The notes under the pieces: generated by a model
Database searches by the model: none
What the model was told of the DNA's origin: nothing
Seen by the model: the letters and a program-made list of their open reading frames with translations, nothing else
In this document: piece by piece, positions 9,269-18,706 of the stretch
Layout of the letters: each line of letters starts with the position of its first letter
Numbering within the stretch: position 1 is the stretch's first letter
Translations under genes and position numbers: made by a program
Assembly: GCA_966211455.1 (NCBI GenBank)
Contig: CBIHNI010000002.1
Location: 186,001-250,000 of the forward strand
Direction of reading: 5' to 3'
DNA: 64,000 nucleotides
From: 21-14-0-10-47-8 sp966211455
GTDB lineage: Bacteria > Bdellovibrionota > Bdellovibrionia > Bdellovibrionales > Bdellovibrionaceae

Positions 9269-9692
9269 AAATCCATCCTTTCAAACCAGAATCGGTCAAC
9301 CGGGGTCGAACAAAGCTGTGCAATCAAGAGACCAAATAAATGCGATGGAAATAGAAATGTATTGGAGTTCGGATTTTAGAAACTAGTCAGTGAGCCTCTT
9401 TTTGGCGGCTCCACTTCGGCGTTTGTGAATGAGATCCCCACAGAGTCCCTGAGATAATCCCAGGCAGACCGTGGGTTGACGAGCTGGTTTGGTGGGTATT
9501 CATTAGGGTAAATTTAGTTTAGCTGGTTGTGGGCGTTGGTCCGAGTTCGTCTCAGGCTTGGGCGTTATTGTGAATTTCGGCTTCATTTTCTCAATTTGTG
9601 GGTATTTAGTCCCGACTTCGTGAAACCGAGAAGTCTATGCCAATAAACAAATTTCTACTTTGCTGCACGTTTTGTTGGAGAAAGGGTCTCCC
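9269..9692. other. Long leader/promoter region before the giant YD-repeat gene
   Basis: 424 bp between divergent starts. No RNA gene or clear hairpin was found. A half-site related to the TCTCA dyad motif (TCTCAGGC, 9550-9557) is present but incomplete. Promoter elements could not be assigned with confidence. Confidence 0.4.
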
Positions 9693-12600
9693 TTGAGACT
9701 TCAAACCATCACCCAGGTTTTGTTCTTCGTTGCTATTTTTTTGTTCCAAACTTTCTCGCAAGCGGCGCCGGTCACCATCTTCGGGCCGAAAAAGTATCAA
9801 GCAAGCCTTTCCGGAAAAGAAACGCAAACATCGGTGACAGGTCCTGCTGCAAATCGAGACGGCGTGATCACGATCATCAATGGCGATGGTCAGGACTTAA
9901 AACCTGTCACGTGCTCAGGAAATTTGGTGCAGCGTCTTTTATGCGAGCTTGGCAATCTGGAAAGAAAGATCGTCGCAGAGCTGCAGCGACCTGAAAGACC
10001 CGAGATTTACTGGAACGGTGTGCAGATTGTTTCCAAATCCAATTTGCCACAAACGACCGGAAAACTGCAGATCGCGGTCAAAGTGCAACTGCAGAACAGC
10101 TTAAGGGTGAATCTTAAGGGTTTACCGACCAGTTACCTTAGCGTCGAGATCAAATCTGAATCTCAGACCCCGAACCAAATTCCCGTGGCCCGCATCAGTG
10201 CAACACCTACAGGCGGGATTGCGCCCGAACTGATTTCTTTTTCCGGGATTACAAGTTCGGATCCGGATGGGGATGTGATCACAAATTACGAATGGGATTT
10301 CGGTGACGGTGGTTTTGCCACGGGCATGGTGGTGACGCATAACTTTGCAATGCCTGCGACTTACAACGTAAAGCTCACGGTCACCGACAGCAAAGGCGGG
10401 AAAGGCACGGCGACACTTCCGGTTGTGATCAAAGCCAATCAATTGCCGCTTGCGAATTTTGTGACCACCACGGATACGGCACTGGGTGTGTTGAAAGCGC
10501 ATTTCGATGCGTCCACCTCCAGTGATAGCGATGGTAGCATCGTCGATTACCAATGGAGTTTTGGCGATGGCAGCACGGGCTCGGGCAAAGTGGTGGATCA
10601 CGTTTATCAGACGTCTGGGATTTATAGCGTGAGCTTGGTTGTAAAGGATAACAAGCAGGGGCTGGGGCAGAAGTCGGCTTCTGTGGTCATGAAGGATCAG
10701 ACGGGGCCGGTGCTTTCGATCACCAGTCCCAAAGATGGAAGTGTGATCGCATCAAAGGCATTTCAATTGACGGGCACTTCGGCCGAAGCTTTATCGGCAC
10801 TTTCGATTCAGCTCAATGGCTCGGCGGCCGTTGATGTCGAGATGAATTCTGATCGTAAAACTTTCTCGCAAAATTACCAAGTTTTATCCCCGGGTCTGCA
10901 AGTCTTAAAAATCCGCGCAGTTGATTTGGCGGGGAATGAAAGCACCCAAGAGATTCGATTCACTTCAGATTACAATCAGGCGCCGATTGCGTCTTTGACT
11001 TTGAAATCAAAAGCGACAGGGGATGCGCCGTTTGTCGTTTGGGTGGATGCGGCGGGATCTGTCGATCCCGATGGTCAGGTGATTCAGTATCTATGGGATT
11101 TTGGCGATGGCGAGTCGATTCAAAATGGCGAATCGACGGCGACCCACGTGTATCAAAATGCGGGAAGTTATTTGATCACGTTGACCGTGAAAGACCCAGT
11201 CGGTGCGCAAGCCCAGAAAACAGTAGCGATCGAAGTTAAAACCGTCGCGGTGCCAGAAGCGCCGGTCGCACCACCACTGGCTACCGAAGAACTGACCGAG
11301 TTTAAAGATCAATATGCATTTTTGTACACGGGTTCAAACGCTTTGCAAAAAGACGTGAATCCGGATGTCTTCGATCCAAAAGGTGTATCGCTTGTTTATG
11401 GACAGGTCCTGGATGAAGAAGGAAAACCATTAGGTGGCGTCGAGGTCACATCCGCTGGTGAATCAAAATACGGTCGAACCTGGACCCGTGATGACGGTCG
11501 ATTTGATTTTGCGATCAATCTGAATACATCGGTGTATTTAAGTTTCAATCGCCCGGGATATATCTCGGCCCAACGCCAGATTGAAATGGACGGACAGAAT
11601 GCGTATGGGGTTGGAACCCTTCGTCTGGTGAAGTTCGATGACAAGGTCACAAAAATCGAAATGAATTCGCCGGTGGCTCAGGTTGCTAAAGCAAATCAGG
11701 TATACGATCAGTCGGGTCCGCGAACGGCGTCTGTGATTATCCCTGCAGGTGTCACGGCTAAAATTCGTCTGCCAAATGGGACTTTCGTCGAAGCCGGTCA
11801 GCTCTCGATCCGCGCGACGGAGTTCACGGTGGGCGAGCACGGACCGGAAAGAATGCCGGCCGCTTTACCGAAACGAAGCGCCTACACCTATGCGGTCGAG
11901 CTTTCAGCGGATGAAGCGCGTGCCATGGGGGCTGAGCACGTTGAATTTTCGAAGCCGGTTTCATTTTATGTGGATAATTTTTTGAACGTTCCTGTTGGTG
12001 CGGCGGTTCCACTTGGGTATTACAATCCAAAGCGTAAAGCCTGGGATACACTGAAGAACGGTATCGTGATGCGTATCTTAAGCATCGACAACGGTAAGGC
12101 GGTCGTGGATCTGGGGAGCGGAAGTGCTGCGAGTGCGGAGGATTTGGCTTATCACGGGTTCGATGAATCGGAGCTTCGCAAGCTTGCTACGGATTACGAG
12201 ACGGGGAAGACGTTGTGGCGCGCACAGGTGGCTCATTTTTCGGCGATTGATTTGAATTTTTCATGGGCCAGTACCGCTCCAATTAAAACAATTCCGCCGC
12301 CGGGATCCACTATCGAGCCAGGTGCATGTGCCTCAAAAACGCCCATGACGAAACCAGGTTCAATTATCGATACATCTCGGCAAATTTTAAAAGAGGAAAT
12401 TCCTCTTCCGGGGGTCAATCAAAGTCTTTTCTATTCGACCGAAAGAACAGCGGGGCGAATGGCTTCAAGTTCTTTGATGATTCCGCTTGTCGATAATGCT
12501 GTTCCAGACCTTGTAAATGTCGAGGTCACAGTTGATGTTGCCGGTAAGCGAGAAGTCCGCAACTTCGAACCAACCCCTAAAACCTATTATGATTTCGTTT

Positions 12601-15600
12601 GGGATGGGCTTGATCAATTTGGACGAAGAATGACAGGAATGCAGAAAGCAATCGTTCAAATTAGCTATCAGTACGACTCTCGTTACTGGGTGACCTGGTT
12701 TGATAAGAATAGGGCTGGAACATTCGATACCTTGAATGAGGGTATCTCAGTTACAATTATTCCAAGTCGACAAATGATCAACGTCAATAAAACATTTGTC
12801 GTTCCGTTACGTCCTGCGGACGACTTGACGACGGCGGCAGCAACCAAAGAGATTAATGGCTGGACCTTTAATCAGCATCATTTTTATGACAAAAGTACGA
12901 AGCGGATCTTCTATGGAAATGGGGACAGTCGCTCGATTTCAAATATCCCTGAACAGATCAAAACAATTGTCGGAACGGGAACGGCAGGAAATTCTGGAGA
13001 TGGCGGACCTGCCTCACAGGCCAGTATCGGGCGTGTTCAAAATATCTATTACGACAGCGTCGAACGGGCAATTTACATTTGTGATATCGATAATCATCGA
13101 ATTCGCAAAGTTGACGAAGGTGGGATCATTACGACAATTGCAGGCACGGGCACCCAAGGATCGGGTGGAGACGGTGGACCGGCGACTTCGGCCAGCTTGA
13201 ATCAACCTTATGATCTAACAATCAGCGCAGATCGCAGTATTTATTTTTCCGAGTACGGTGGAAATCGAATCCGCAAGATTGATACAAACGGGATCATTTC
13301 GACAGTCGCCGGAACGGGAGGATTTGGATATTCCGGCGATGGCGGTCCTGCTCTTTCAGCAACTTTTAAAAATCCTCGGTCTGTGATGTTCGGATCTGAC
13401 GGAAGTCTTTATATCTCAGATGATGGCAGCAACGTGATTCGTCGGGTGACGCCGGATGGAATCATTCGTACCATTGCGGGTACAGGGGTGCGCGGATCGA
13501 CGGGTGACGGTGGTCTTGCGATTGATGCGAACTTTGAAAATCCGAATTTCACGGCCATGGATAAGGACGGAAATATCTACATCGCTGAAGGTGGAACTTC
13601 TGCCCGGGTTCGTCGAATTTCCCCAGGCGGGATTGTTGAGACGGTGGCCGGAACAGGGGAAGTTGGATTTTCTGGTGATGATGGTTTGGCAACAAATGCG
13701 AAAATAGGTTCGGTTGCAAAAGTCGTCGCGTTAGATAGCGGTGAGCTGTACATCGTCGATCGGAACAATTTCCGAGTTCGTTATGTGGATTCACAAGGTG
13801 TTATTCGAACTGTCATGGGTGACGGAAGGTCGTTGGTAGGATCGGATGGGGTGCCGGGACCTCTGACCAGTTTTGTAAATCCGCAAGACGTGGATGTGAT
13901 GCCCGATGGGACATTGCTGGTCACGGATACCGGCGCTTTTAAAATTCGTCAGTACTCGAGTGTGTTTTTCTCGAATGACGGAAACGGAAATACGGTCGTT
14001 CCATCTGAAGATGGAAGCGAGATTTTCATTTTTGATTCGAAAGGTCAGCATCTAAAGACTTTGTTTGCGATGACAGGTGGGGTGAAGTGGGTATTTGCTT
14101 ACAGTAATGGTCAGCTCGCAAGCATTCAGGACGGAAATGGAAATAAGACCGTCATCGAAAGAAATGGGAGCGGGAAAGCGGTTTCGATCACCTCTCCATA
14201 TGGGAATGTCTTCCCGTTGCAGATGGACGAATCAGGCAATCTAACAAAAGTTACGATGCCGACTGGGGAAAGTTATCAGATGGTCTATCAAGAAAAAGGC
14301 CTGATAACCAAATTCACAAATCCGAAGGGGAGCTTCAGTCAATACTCTTACGATATCTTCGGGCGACTGGTGAAGGCGATTGATGCCAGTGGATTTGTAC
14401 AGACCATCCGAATGGATCCAAATGGCTGGATGGGATATTACAATGACGATACAGAGTGGCACGGGGCTTTCGTTGCCGGTAATGCGCACGGTGGTGCAAT
14501 CATCGAAGGTAACAATGGCGGTGCGCTTGAAACAAAGGTGTCGTATCAGAATACGGAGACGGGAACCCATTCGGATGGAGTGGGGAACGTCAAGACTTTG
14601 CAATCTTGGACGTCGGATTCAAGGCTGACGGGATTAACGAAGGTGCCAATTACGTCCATGGTTGCCAATTCTTCAGGCCGGACAAAGCGAAGTAATTATT
14701 CACGCAGCTATACCAAGCTGAATGGACTATTTGATTTTCAGTTTACGGATACAACAACAACGAACAGAAATGGATTGATTCAATCCACCTATGATTCGGG
14801 AAGCAAAACATGGTCAACGGTCACGGCGACGGGGAAAACAAGTGTTACGCAAAATGATCTTTTAAATCGCCCTATTTATTCCAAAATTGGAAACGATACC
14901 CCGATTCAGTATGAATATAACAGTCGTGGAACGCTTGCACGTATGGCTCAGGGAAATCGTGTGACCGAGTATACCTATGACTCGAATGGGTATTTAAGTT
15001 CCGTTCGGGATCCCATGAATCGGGTGTCTTCATATACGAACGATGCTGCTGGGCGAAAGTTGGCCTCTGTGGATGCTGGAGGTTTGAGAACTGAATTTGG
15101 ATATGACGGCAGTTCAAATCTAACGAGCATCAAAAATGCGATGGGGATTTTGCATGAGATGTTTTACACAGCTATTGATATGCTCACGATCTATCGTTCT
15201 CCGGAAATTGGCGAGTCAAGTCGCGATCTTGAGTTTAGCTACATCAATGGAAGCTTAGCGAGCAGAAAAATTCGAAAGAAGAAATTTGCTGACGGGCGAT
15301 CGATCGATTATCAATACGATGCCAGCGGTAAGGCTCGTCTGATTGGCATGATAGGAAGTGATGCCAGCTGGTCTGGGACGTATGTGACAGTTCGTGATGT
15401 GTTTGCATCACAAAGCAGTGGTGCGAATACAATCAGTTATTCATACGACGGATTCTTGCCGGTTCAGAAAAGCTATGCATGGCAAGGTGGACCTTCATAT
15501 ACCTATCTCGAAGGGCATACGACGAACGGGTTGTTGGTTGCAAATCATACGTTGAACGGTGCTGCAGTAACAATCGGCTATGATCGCGATGAACAACCTA

Positions 15601-16889
15601 CGCAAATCGGTGCAATGACAATTGTCCGAGATTCGGTTAGTGGGCGGATCTCAAAAGCCACGTTGGGTAATCTGGTGACAACGCGAAGCTATAATGGCTT
15701 TGGTGAAATCTCTAAGGAGGAGACTCTTGTTTCAAATTCGGTCGTGCATTCTCAGGCGTACATAAGAGACAATTTGGGACGCTTGCAGCAAAGAACAACT
15801 GTCGATGCTAGTGGAGCAAATGTCACTGATTACGAATATGATCTTTCGGGTCGATTGACGAAAGTTGTTCTGAATGGATCTATGTCCGAGCAGTATGCTT
15901 ATGATGGTCAGGGAAATCGCTTGATGGCTTCATATCCGGGCAAGGTCATCGCGGCGACCTATGATCATCAAGATCGTATTCGCACTTATGGTGATTGGAC
16001 TTTCGAGTACTCGGCCGATGGGGCCATGTCTGCGAAGAGAAATGTAAATGGTGATTATGCTTTATATACCTATGATGTTTTCGGGCACCTAGTGAAGGTT
16101 GTACTTTCCAATGGAAAGACGATTCAATACTTAAGAGATGGTGAAGGTCGTCGTGGTGCGCGCGTTGGATCTAGTGGTGAGACGATTTATTATGCCTATG
16201 ATTACACTGGGCGCTTGATTGCTGAGATGAAACCGTCCGGTGAAGCAAAAGCGCATTTCATTTACGAAGGTAGTTCGCACTCGCCCGAGTATATGATCCG
16301 TGATGGAGTCGCTTACCGGTTTGTCAAGAATCAAATTGGCTCGGTTTTGTTTGTTGTGAACACGGCATCTATCGGTGTTGTTCAATCGATCAAGTACGAT
16401 GAGTTTGGTCGAGTTTTGTCTGACTCAAATCCTGGATTCCAGCCATTTGGCTTTGCGGGGGGGATCTATGATTTCGATACGGGGCTGGTGCGATTTGGTG
16501 CTAGGGACTATGATCCGGAAATTGGACGATGGATTAGTAAAGATCCAATCTTGTTTAAGGGCGGTGATGCGAACTTGTATGGATATACGATTAATGATCC
16601 AATAAATTTAATCGATCCTTCTGGGTTGTCTTTCGATGCGAGTAAGTTTGGAAAGTGTGTAAGTTCGATGACGGCAATTATTAAGGGAGTTGGGTTAACT
16701 GAAGCGATACTTATTGCGGGGTGTGCGACCACATTCTATGGAAATGCGCTTGGAATTAACTCTTGTATCGCTACTGTTTCGAGAACCGCGTTAATAAATA
16801 TGGCGCCAATCGTTGCTGCATGTGCAGCCGAGGCTTACACGAAAGATTCAGAGAATAAATGTGATTCAAGTATTCAGTGTTGCATGTAA
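9693..16889 (+). CDS. Giant secreted PKD / NHL / YD-repeat (RHS) protein with teneurin-like domain order
   Basis: About 2,398 residues. The TTG at 9693 is preferred because it opens a signal peptide (RLQTITQVLFFVAIFLFQTFSQA) with AAAGGG upstream; a TTG at 9660 is in frame. Order, rough residues: PKD domains (160-246, 248-333, 426-516, each with WDFGDG or WSFGDG) with an Ig-like domain at 334-425; a carboxypeptidase-regulatory-like domain (564-660); a beta-rich plug-like region (670-860); NHL propeller repeats (1091-1422, repeated AGTG...GDGGPA and IRKVD/IRRV motifs); YD/RHS repeats (1470-2236); the RHS core (2237-2312, ending NLIDPSGL); and an 86-residue tail with seven cysteines. YD shells encapsulate C-terminal toxins in known RHS/TcC proteins. 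A toxin role for this tail is inferred. The last kilobase is more AT-rich than the front half. Confidence 0.9.
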   Translation: MRLQTITQVLFFVAIFLFQTFSQAAPVTIFGPKKYQASLSGKETQTSVTGPAANRDGVITIINGDGQDLKPVTCSGNLVQRLLCELGNLERKIVAELQRPERPEIYWNGVQIVSKSNLPQTTGKLQIAVKVQLQNSLRVNLKGLPTSYLSVEIKSESQTPNQIPVARISATPTGGIAPELISFSGITSSDPDGDVITNYEWDFGDGGFATGMVVTHNFAMPATYNVKLTVTDSKGGKGTATLPVVIKANQLPLANFVTTTDTALGVLKAHFDASTSSDSDGSIVDYQWSFGDGSTGSGKVVDHVYQTSGIYSVSLVVKDNKQGLGQKSASVVMKDQTGPVLSITSPKDGSVIASKAFQLTGTSAEALSALSIQLNGSAAVDVEMNSDRKTFSQNYQVLSPGLQVLKIRAVDLAGNESTQEIRFTSDYNQAPIASLTLKSKATGDAPFVVWVDAAGSVDPDGQVIQYLWDFGDGESIQNGESTATHVYQNAGSYLITLTVKDPVGAQAQKTVAIEVKTVAVPEAPVAPPLATEELTEFKDQYAFLYTGSNALQKDVNPDVFDPKGVSLVYGQVLDEEGKPLGGVEVTSAGESKYGRTWTRDDGRFDFAINLNTSVYLSFNRPGYISAQRQIEMDGQNAYGVGTLRLVKFDDKVTKIEMNSPVAQVAKANQVYDQSGPRTASVIIPAGVTAKIRLPNGTFVEAGQLSIRATEFTVGEHGPERMPAALPKRSAYTYAVELSADEARAMGAEHVEFSKPVSFYVDNFLNVPVGAAVPLGYYNPKRKAWDTLKNGIVMRILSIDNGKAVVDLGSGSAASAEDLAYHGFDESELRKLATDYETGKTLWRAQVAHFSAIDLNFSWASTAPIKTIPPPGSTIEPGACASKTPMTKPGSIIDTSRQILKEEIPLPGVNQSLFYSTERTAGRMASSSLMIPLVDNAVPDLVNVEVTVDVAGKREVRNFEPTPKTYYDFVWDGLDQFGRRMTGMQKAIVQISYQYDSRYWVTWFDKNRAGTFDTLNEGISVTIIPSRQMINVNKTFVVPLRPADDLTTAAATKEINGWTFNQHHFYDKSTKRIFYGNGDSRSISNIPEQIKTIVGTGTAGNSGDGGPASQASIGRVQNIYYDSVERAIYICDIDNHRIRKVDEGGIITTIAGTGTQGSGGDGGPATSASLNQPYDLTISADRSIYFSEYGGNRIRKIDTNGIISTVAGTGGFGYSGDGGPALSATFKNPRSVMFGSDGSLYISDDGSNVIRRVTPDGIIRTIAGTGVRGSTGDGGLAIDANFENPNFTAMDKDGNIYIAEGGTSARVRRISPGGIVETVAGTGEVGFSGDDGLATNAKIGSVAKVVALDSGELYIVDRNNFRVRYVDSQGVIRTVMGDGRSLVGSDGVPGPLTSFVNPQDVDVMPDGTLLVTDTGAFKIRQYSSVFFSNDGNGNTVVPSEDGSEIFIFDSKGQHLKTLFAMTGGVKWVFAYSNGQLASIQDGNGNKTVIERNGSGKAVSITSPYGNVFPLQMDESGNLTKVTMPTGESYQMVYQEKGLITKFTNPKGSFSQYSYDIFGRLVKAIDASGFVQTIRMDPNGWMGYYNDDTEWHGAFVAGNAHGGAIIEGNNGGALETKVSYQNTETGTHSDGVGNVKTLQSWTSDSRLTGLTKVPITSMVANSSGRTKRSNYSRSYTKLNGLFDFQFTDTTTTNRNGLIQSTYDSGSKTWSTVTATGKTSVTQNDLLNRPIYSKIGNDTPIQYEYNSRGTLARMAQGNRVTEYTYDSNGYLSSVRDPMNRVSSYTNDAAGRKLASVDAGGLRTEFGYDGSSNLTSIKNAMGILHEMFYTAIDMLTIYRSPEIGESSRDLEFSYINGSLASRKIRKKKFADGRSIDYQYDASGKARLIGMIGSDASWSGTYVTVRDVFASQSSGANTISYSYDGFLPVQKSYAWQGGPSYTYLEGHTTNGLLVANHTLNGAAVTIGYDRDEQPTQIGAMTIVRDSVSGRISKATLGNLVTTRSYNGFGEISKEETLVSNSVVHSQAYIRDNLGRLQQRTTVDASGANVTDYEYDLSGRLTKVVLNGSMSEQYAYDGQGNRLMASYPGKVIAATYDHQDRIRTYGDWTFEYSADGAMSAKRNVNGDYALYTYDVFGHLVKVVLSNGKTIQYLRDGEGRRGARVGSSGETIYYAYDYTGRLIAEMKPSGEAKAHFIYEGSSHSPEYMIRDGVAYRFVKNQIGSVLFVVNTASIGVVQSIKYDEFGRVLSDSNPGFQPFGFAGGIYDFDTGLVRFGARDYDPEIGRWISKDPILFKGGDANLYGYTINDPINLIDPSGLSFDASKFGKCVSSMTAIIKGVGLTEAILIAGCATTFYGNALGINSCIATVSRTALINMAPIVAACAAEAYTKDSENKCDSSIQCCM

Positions 16890-16914
16890 ACTTAAGTTGG
16901 GTGAGGATTGAGCA

Positions 16915-17190
16915 GTGCTTAATAGAATTCTTGATTTTTTTGTCGTGCTTCTTCATTTGGTCATTATTGGCGCTTTGATTATACATCAGGTAGATCTCAG
17001 TAAGAAGAATGAGATTGATCCTGCTGGGTTTATTCGAAGCTGTCTTGTTGTTCTAGTCCTTGCGCTGTTCCTAATTATGTTTTTAGGTAAAAATACGCAG
17101 TCATTTAAATTTTTTTTTAATTCAAAAAAACGCTCTATTTGGTTTGCGGTTGGAGTTTTAATTCTGGCTGTTTCTATTGTGATCATTTAA
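16915..17190 (+). CDS. Small three-helix membrane protein, candidate immunity protein
   Basis: 91 residues starting at GTG, only 25 bp after the giant RHS gene. Three hydrophobic helices are visible (about residues 6-24, 39-57 and 74-91) with short charged loops, so it should sit in the inner membrane. No family is recognised. In RHS and other polymorphic toxin loci the gene right after the toxin usually encodes immunity. The position, small size, AT-rich sequence and lack of other partners fit that, but there is no direct evidence. It ends 26 bp before the IS3-type element and is intact. Confidence 0.55.
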   Translation: MLNRILDFFVVLLHLVIIGALIIHQVDLSKKNEIDPAGFIRSCLVVLVLALFLIMFLGKNTQSFKFFFNSKKRSIWFAVGVLILAVSIVII

Positions 17191-17216
17191 GCCTCAGAGA
17201 GAGTTGGAGTGCGGAT

Positions 17217-17230
17217 CTGACCTCCTTCCC
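17217..17230 (+). repeat. Left terminal inverted repeat of the IS3 element
   Basis: CTGACCTCCTTCCC. It matches the reverse complement of the right end (CTGACCTCATCCCC) at 12 of 14 positions. Confidence 0.7.
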
Positions 17231-17299
17231 TAAAAGAGTGCCAGCCAAAAGCTGAGAAGCGACGTGACAAGTGGTCCCATTTTCCTTTAAGGAGGACCA

Positions 17300-17566
17300 A
17301 TGAAAAGAAGTCGATTTACTGAAGAGCAGATTGTGGCAGTGCTGAAGCGGCACGAGGCCGGAGAGTCTGTCAAGGACCTCACAAGAGAGTTTGGAGTAAC
17401 CGAGCAGACTTTCTATGTATGGAAGAGAAGGTATAACGGTCTTGGTGTTGTTGAGCTTAAAAAACTCAAAACACAAGAGGAAGAAATCTTCCGATTAAAA
17501 CGTCTTGTCGCCGACCTCATGCTTGATAAGCAAATCCTTCAGGATGTTATCGCAAAAAAGATCTAA
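17300..17566 (+). CDS. IS3-family transposase OrfA
   Basis: 88 residues. The N-terminal helix-turn-helix (RFTEEQIVAVLKRHEAGES, then VKDLTREFGVTEQTFYVWKRRY) binds the IS ends, followed by a leucine-zipper-like helix (LKTQEEEIFRLKRLVADL). AAGGAGG precedes the ATG at 8 bp. The end of the frame carries an A6G slippery heptamer that lets ribosomes shift by -1 into orfB, giving the active OrfAB transposase. Confidence 0.92.
   Translation: MKRSRFTEEQIVAVLKRHEAGESVKDLTREFGVTEQTFYVWKRRYNGLGVVELKKLKTQEEEIFRLKRLVADLMLDKQILQDVIAKKI
17554..17560 (+). promoter_or_regulatory. Programmed -1 frameshift site (A AAA AAG)
   Basis: The heptamer AAAAAAG lies in the correct register for orfA (gcA AAA AAG), two codons before the orfA stop. 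A -1 slip enters the orfB frame and continues through DLKPAKLRQVAKQ into the integrase. IS3-family elements use this type of signal to make the fused transposase. Confidence 0.8.
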
Positions 17567-17586
17567 AGCCTGCAAAGCTTCGTCAA

Positions 17587-18399
17587 GTGGCGAAGCAAGT
17601 CGTTCACGAGCAAAGAATCAGCGAGCGACGTGTTTGCAGGCTTCTTCGTCTCGGTCGCACAACTTGCAGGTATATATCTCATCCACGCGATGATCGCGGA
17701 GTTCGTTTGCGTATCAAAGATATTGCGGCCGCGAGGCCTAGATTTGGATATCAGAGAATCCATGTTCTTTTGGTGCGCGAAGGATTGCGCGTAAATCGAA
17801 AGAAAGTTTATCGAATCTACAAAGAAGAAGGCCTCAGCGTCAGGATTAAAAAACGAAGAAGAATCGGAACTCAGCTTCGTGTTCCTCCGGCTATTCCAAA
17901 ATCTTTGAACGAAATTTGGACAATGGACTTTGTGCATGATCAGCTGGCAGACGGAAGAAAAATCCGAATGTTAACTTTAGTCGATAAGTTGAGTCGAGAG
18001 TGTCTGCAAATTCGTGTGGAGTATCGGCTAACTTCGCAGCATGTTGTTGAAGTTTTGGAAAGTCTTCGAGTTGAAAGAGGTGTTCCACAAACCATCTGTG
18101 TCGACAATGGAGCTGAGTTCACTTCAAAGACTTTAGATCACTGGGCCTACTTCAAAGGAGTGAAGTTGCATTTTATTAACCCCGGAAAGCCCGTTGAAAA
18201 CGGACACATAGAATCTTTCAACGGCAGACTGAGAGATGAATGCTTGAACACACAGTCGTTCTGGTCACTGAAACATGCGCAGCATGAAATTGAAAAGTGG
18301 CGATTGGATTACAACAATTGGCGACCACACAGTTCAATTGGGAACTTGACGCCAAGAGAATTTGCACGCAGAAAGATGAACCAAATGACCGCTTGTTGA
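17587..18399 (+). CDS. IS3-family transposase OrfB (DDE integrase)
   Basis: 270 residues from GTG at 17587, but most protein is expected as OrfAB after the -1 shift at 17554-17560. An HTH_21-like segment (RPRFGYQRIHVLLVREGL) is followed by the rve integrase core. The DDE residues are visible as D in IWTMDFVHD, D in CVDNGAEF and E in HIESFNGRLRDE. The C-terminal YNNWRPHSSIGNLTPREF is typical of the IS407/IS51 branch. No stop or frameshift breaks it. Confidence 0.93.
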   Translation: MAKQVVHEQRISERRVCRLLRLGRTTCRYISHPRDDRGVRLRIKDIAAARPRFGYQRIHVLLVREGLRVNRKKVYRIYKEEGLSVRIKKRRRIGTQLRVPPAIPKSLNEIWTMDFVHDQLADGRKIRMLTLVDKLSRECLQIRVEYRLTSQHVVEVLESLRVERGVPQTICVDNGAEFTSKTLDHWAYFKGVKLHFINPGKPVENGHIESFNGRLRDECLNTQSFWSLKHAQHEIEKWRLDYNNWRPHSSIGNLTPREFARRKMNQMTAC

Positions 18400-18430
18400 T
18401 GCGAGACATCTCAGATCTGGAATGGACCAC

Positions 18431-18691
18431 TCAGGGGGATGAGGTCAGCCCCGGGCCAATTGAATTTTGTAAAAGTTCAGCCGGAATTTCCACATGCTCA
18501 AGACGCAGAGGTTGATCGGTTCGTTCCGCTGAAGCCCCTGGATTGACTTTGACTTGTAAATACAGCCACTCTTTCACGTTTGCAGGAGGTGTCACCGGCG
18601 GATTTGGCCAAATAGAGAATCCCCAGCACATTTTCGAAAAGAAAAGCAGCAGCGGGATCAGATAGCTTGTCGCAAATCGCACTTTAGACAT
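18431..18691 (-). CDS. Small secreted protein with its C-terminus replaced by the IS element
   Basis: 86 residues with a signal peptide (FATSYLIPLLLFFSKMCWG) followed by a proline-rich stretch (WPNPPVTPPANVKEW). No family is recognised. The host-derived frame reaches NSIGPG and then runs into the right end of the IS3 element, taking its last residues (LTSSP) and stop codon from it. If the two IS flanks are joined directly, the frame would read on for about eight codons (GDPHSNSL) to a TGA near 17192, so the original protein may have been only slightly longer. It lies 15 bp downstream of the DUF2891-like gene and is probably co-transcribed with it. Whether it still works is unknown. Confidence 0.55.
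   Translation of the reverse strand: MSKVRFATSYLIPLLLFFSKMCWGFSIWPNPPVTPPANVKEWLYLQVKVNPGASAERTDQPLRLEHVEIPAELLQNSIGPGLTSSP
18435..18448 (-). repeat. Right terminal inverted repeat of the IS3 element
   Basis: Reads CTGACCTCATCCCC on the minus strand, pairing with the left end at 17217. It forms the last codons of the truncated gene that runs in from the right. Confidence 0.7.
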
Positions 18692-18706
18692 TTATGGACC
18701 CTTTAA

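Larger units (their letters stand above)
17217..18448 (+). mobile_element. IS3-family insertion sequence (IS407-like)
   Basis: About 1,232 bp with two consecutive reading frames typical of IS3 family (orfA helix-turn-helix, orfB DDE integrase) and imperfect terminal inverted repeats starting CTGACCTC at both ends. Both frames are intact, so the element may be active. No flanking target-site duplication is evident (left flank GCGGAT, right flank CCCCGG), which suggests a rearrangement after insertion or an older event. Confidence 0.88.

Noticed and set aside
9550..9562. TCTCAGGCTTGGG before the giant YD gene as another dyad motif copy
   Set aside because: Only the TCTCA half is intact; the second half reads TTGGG.
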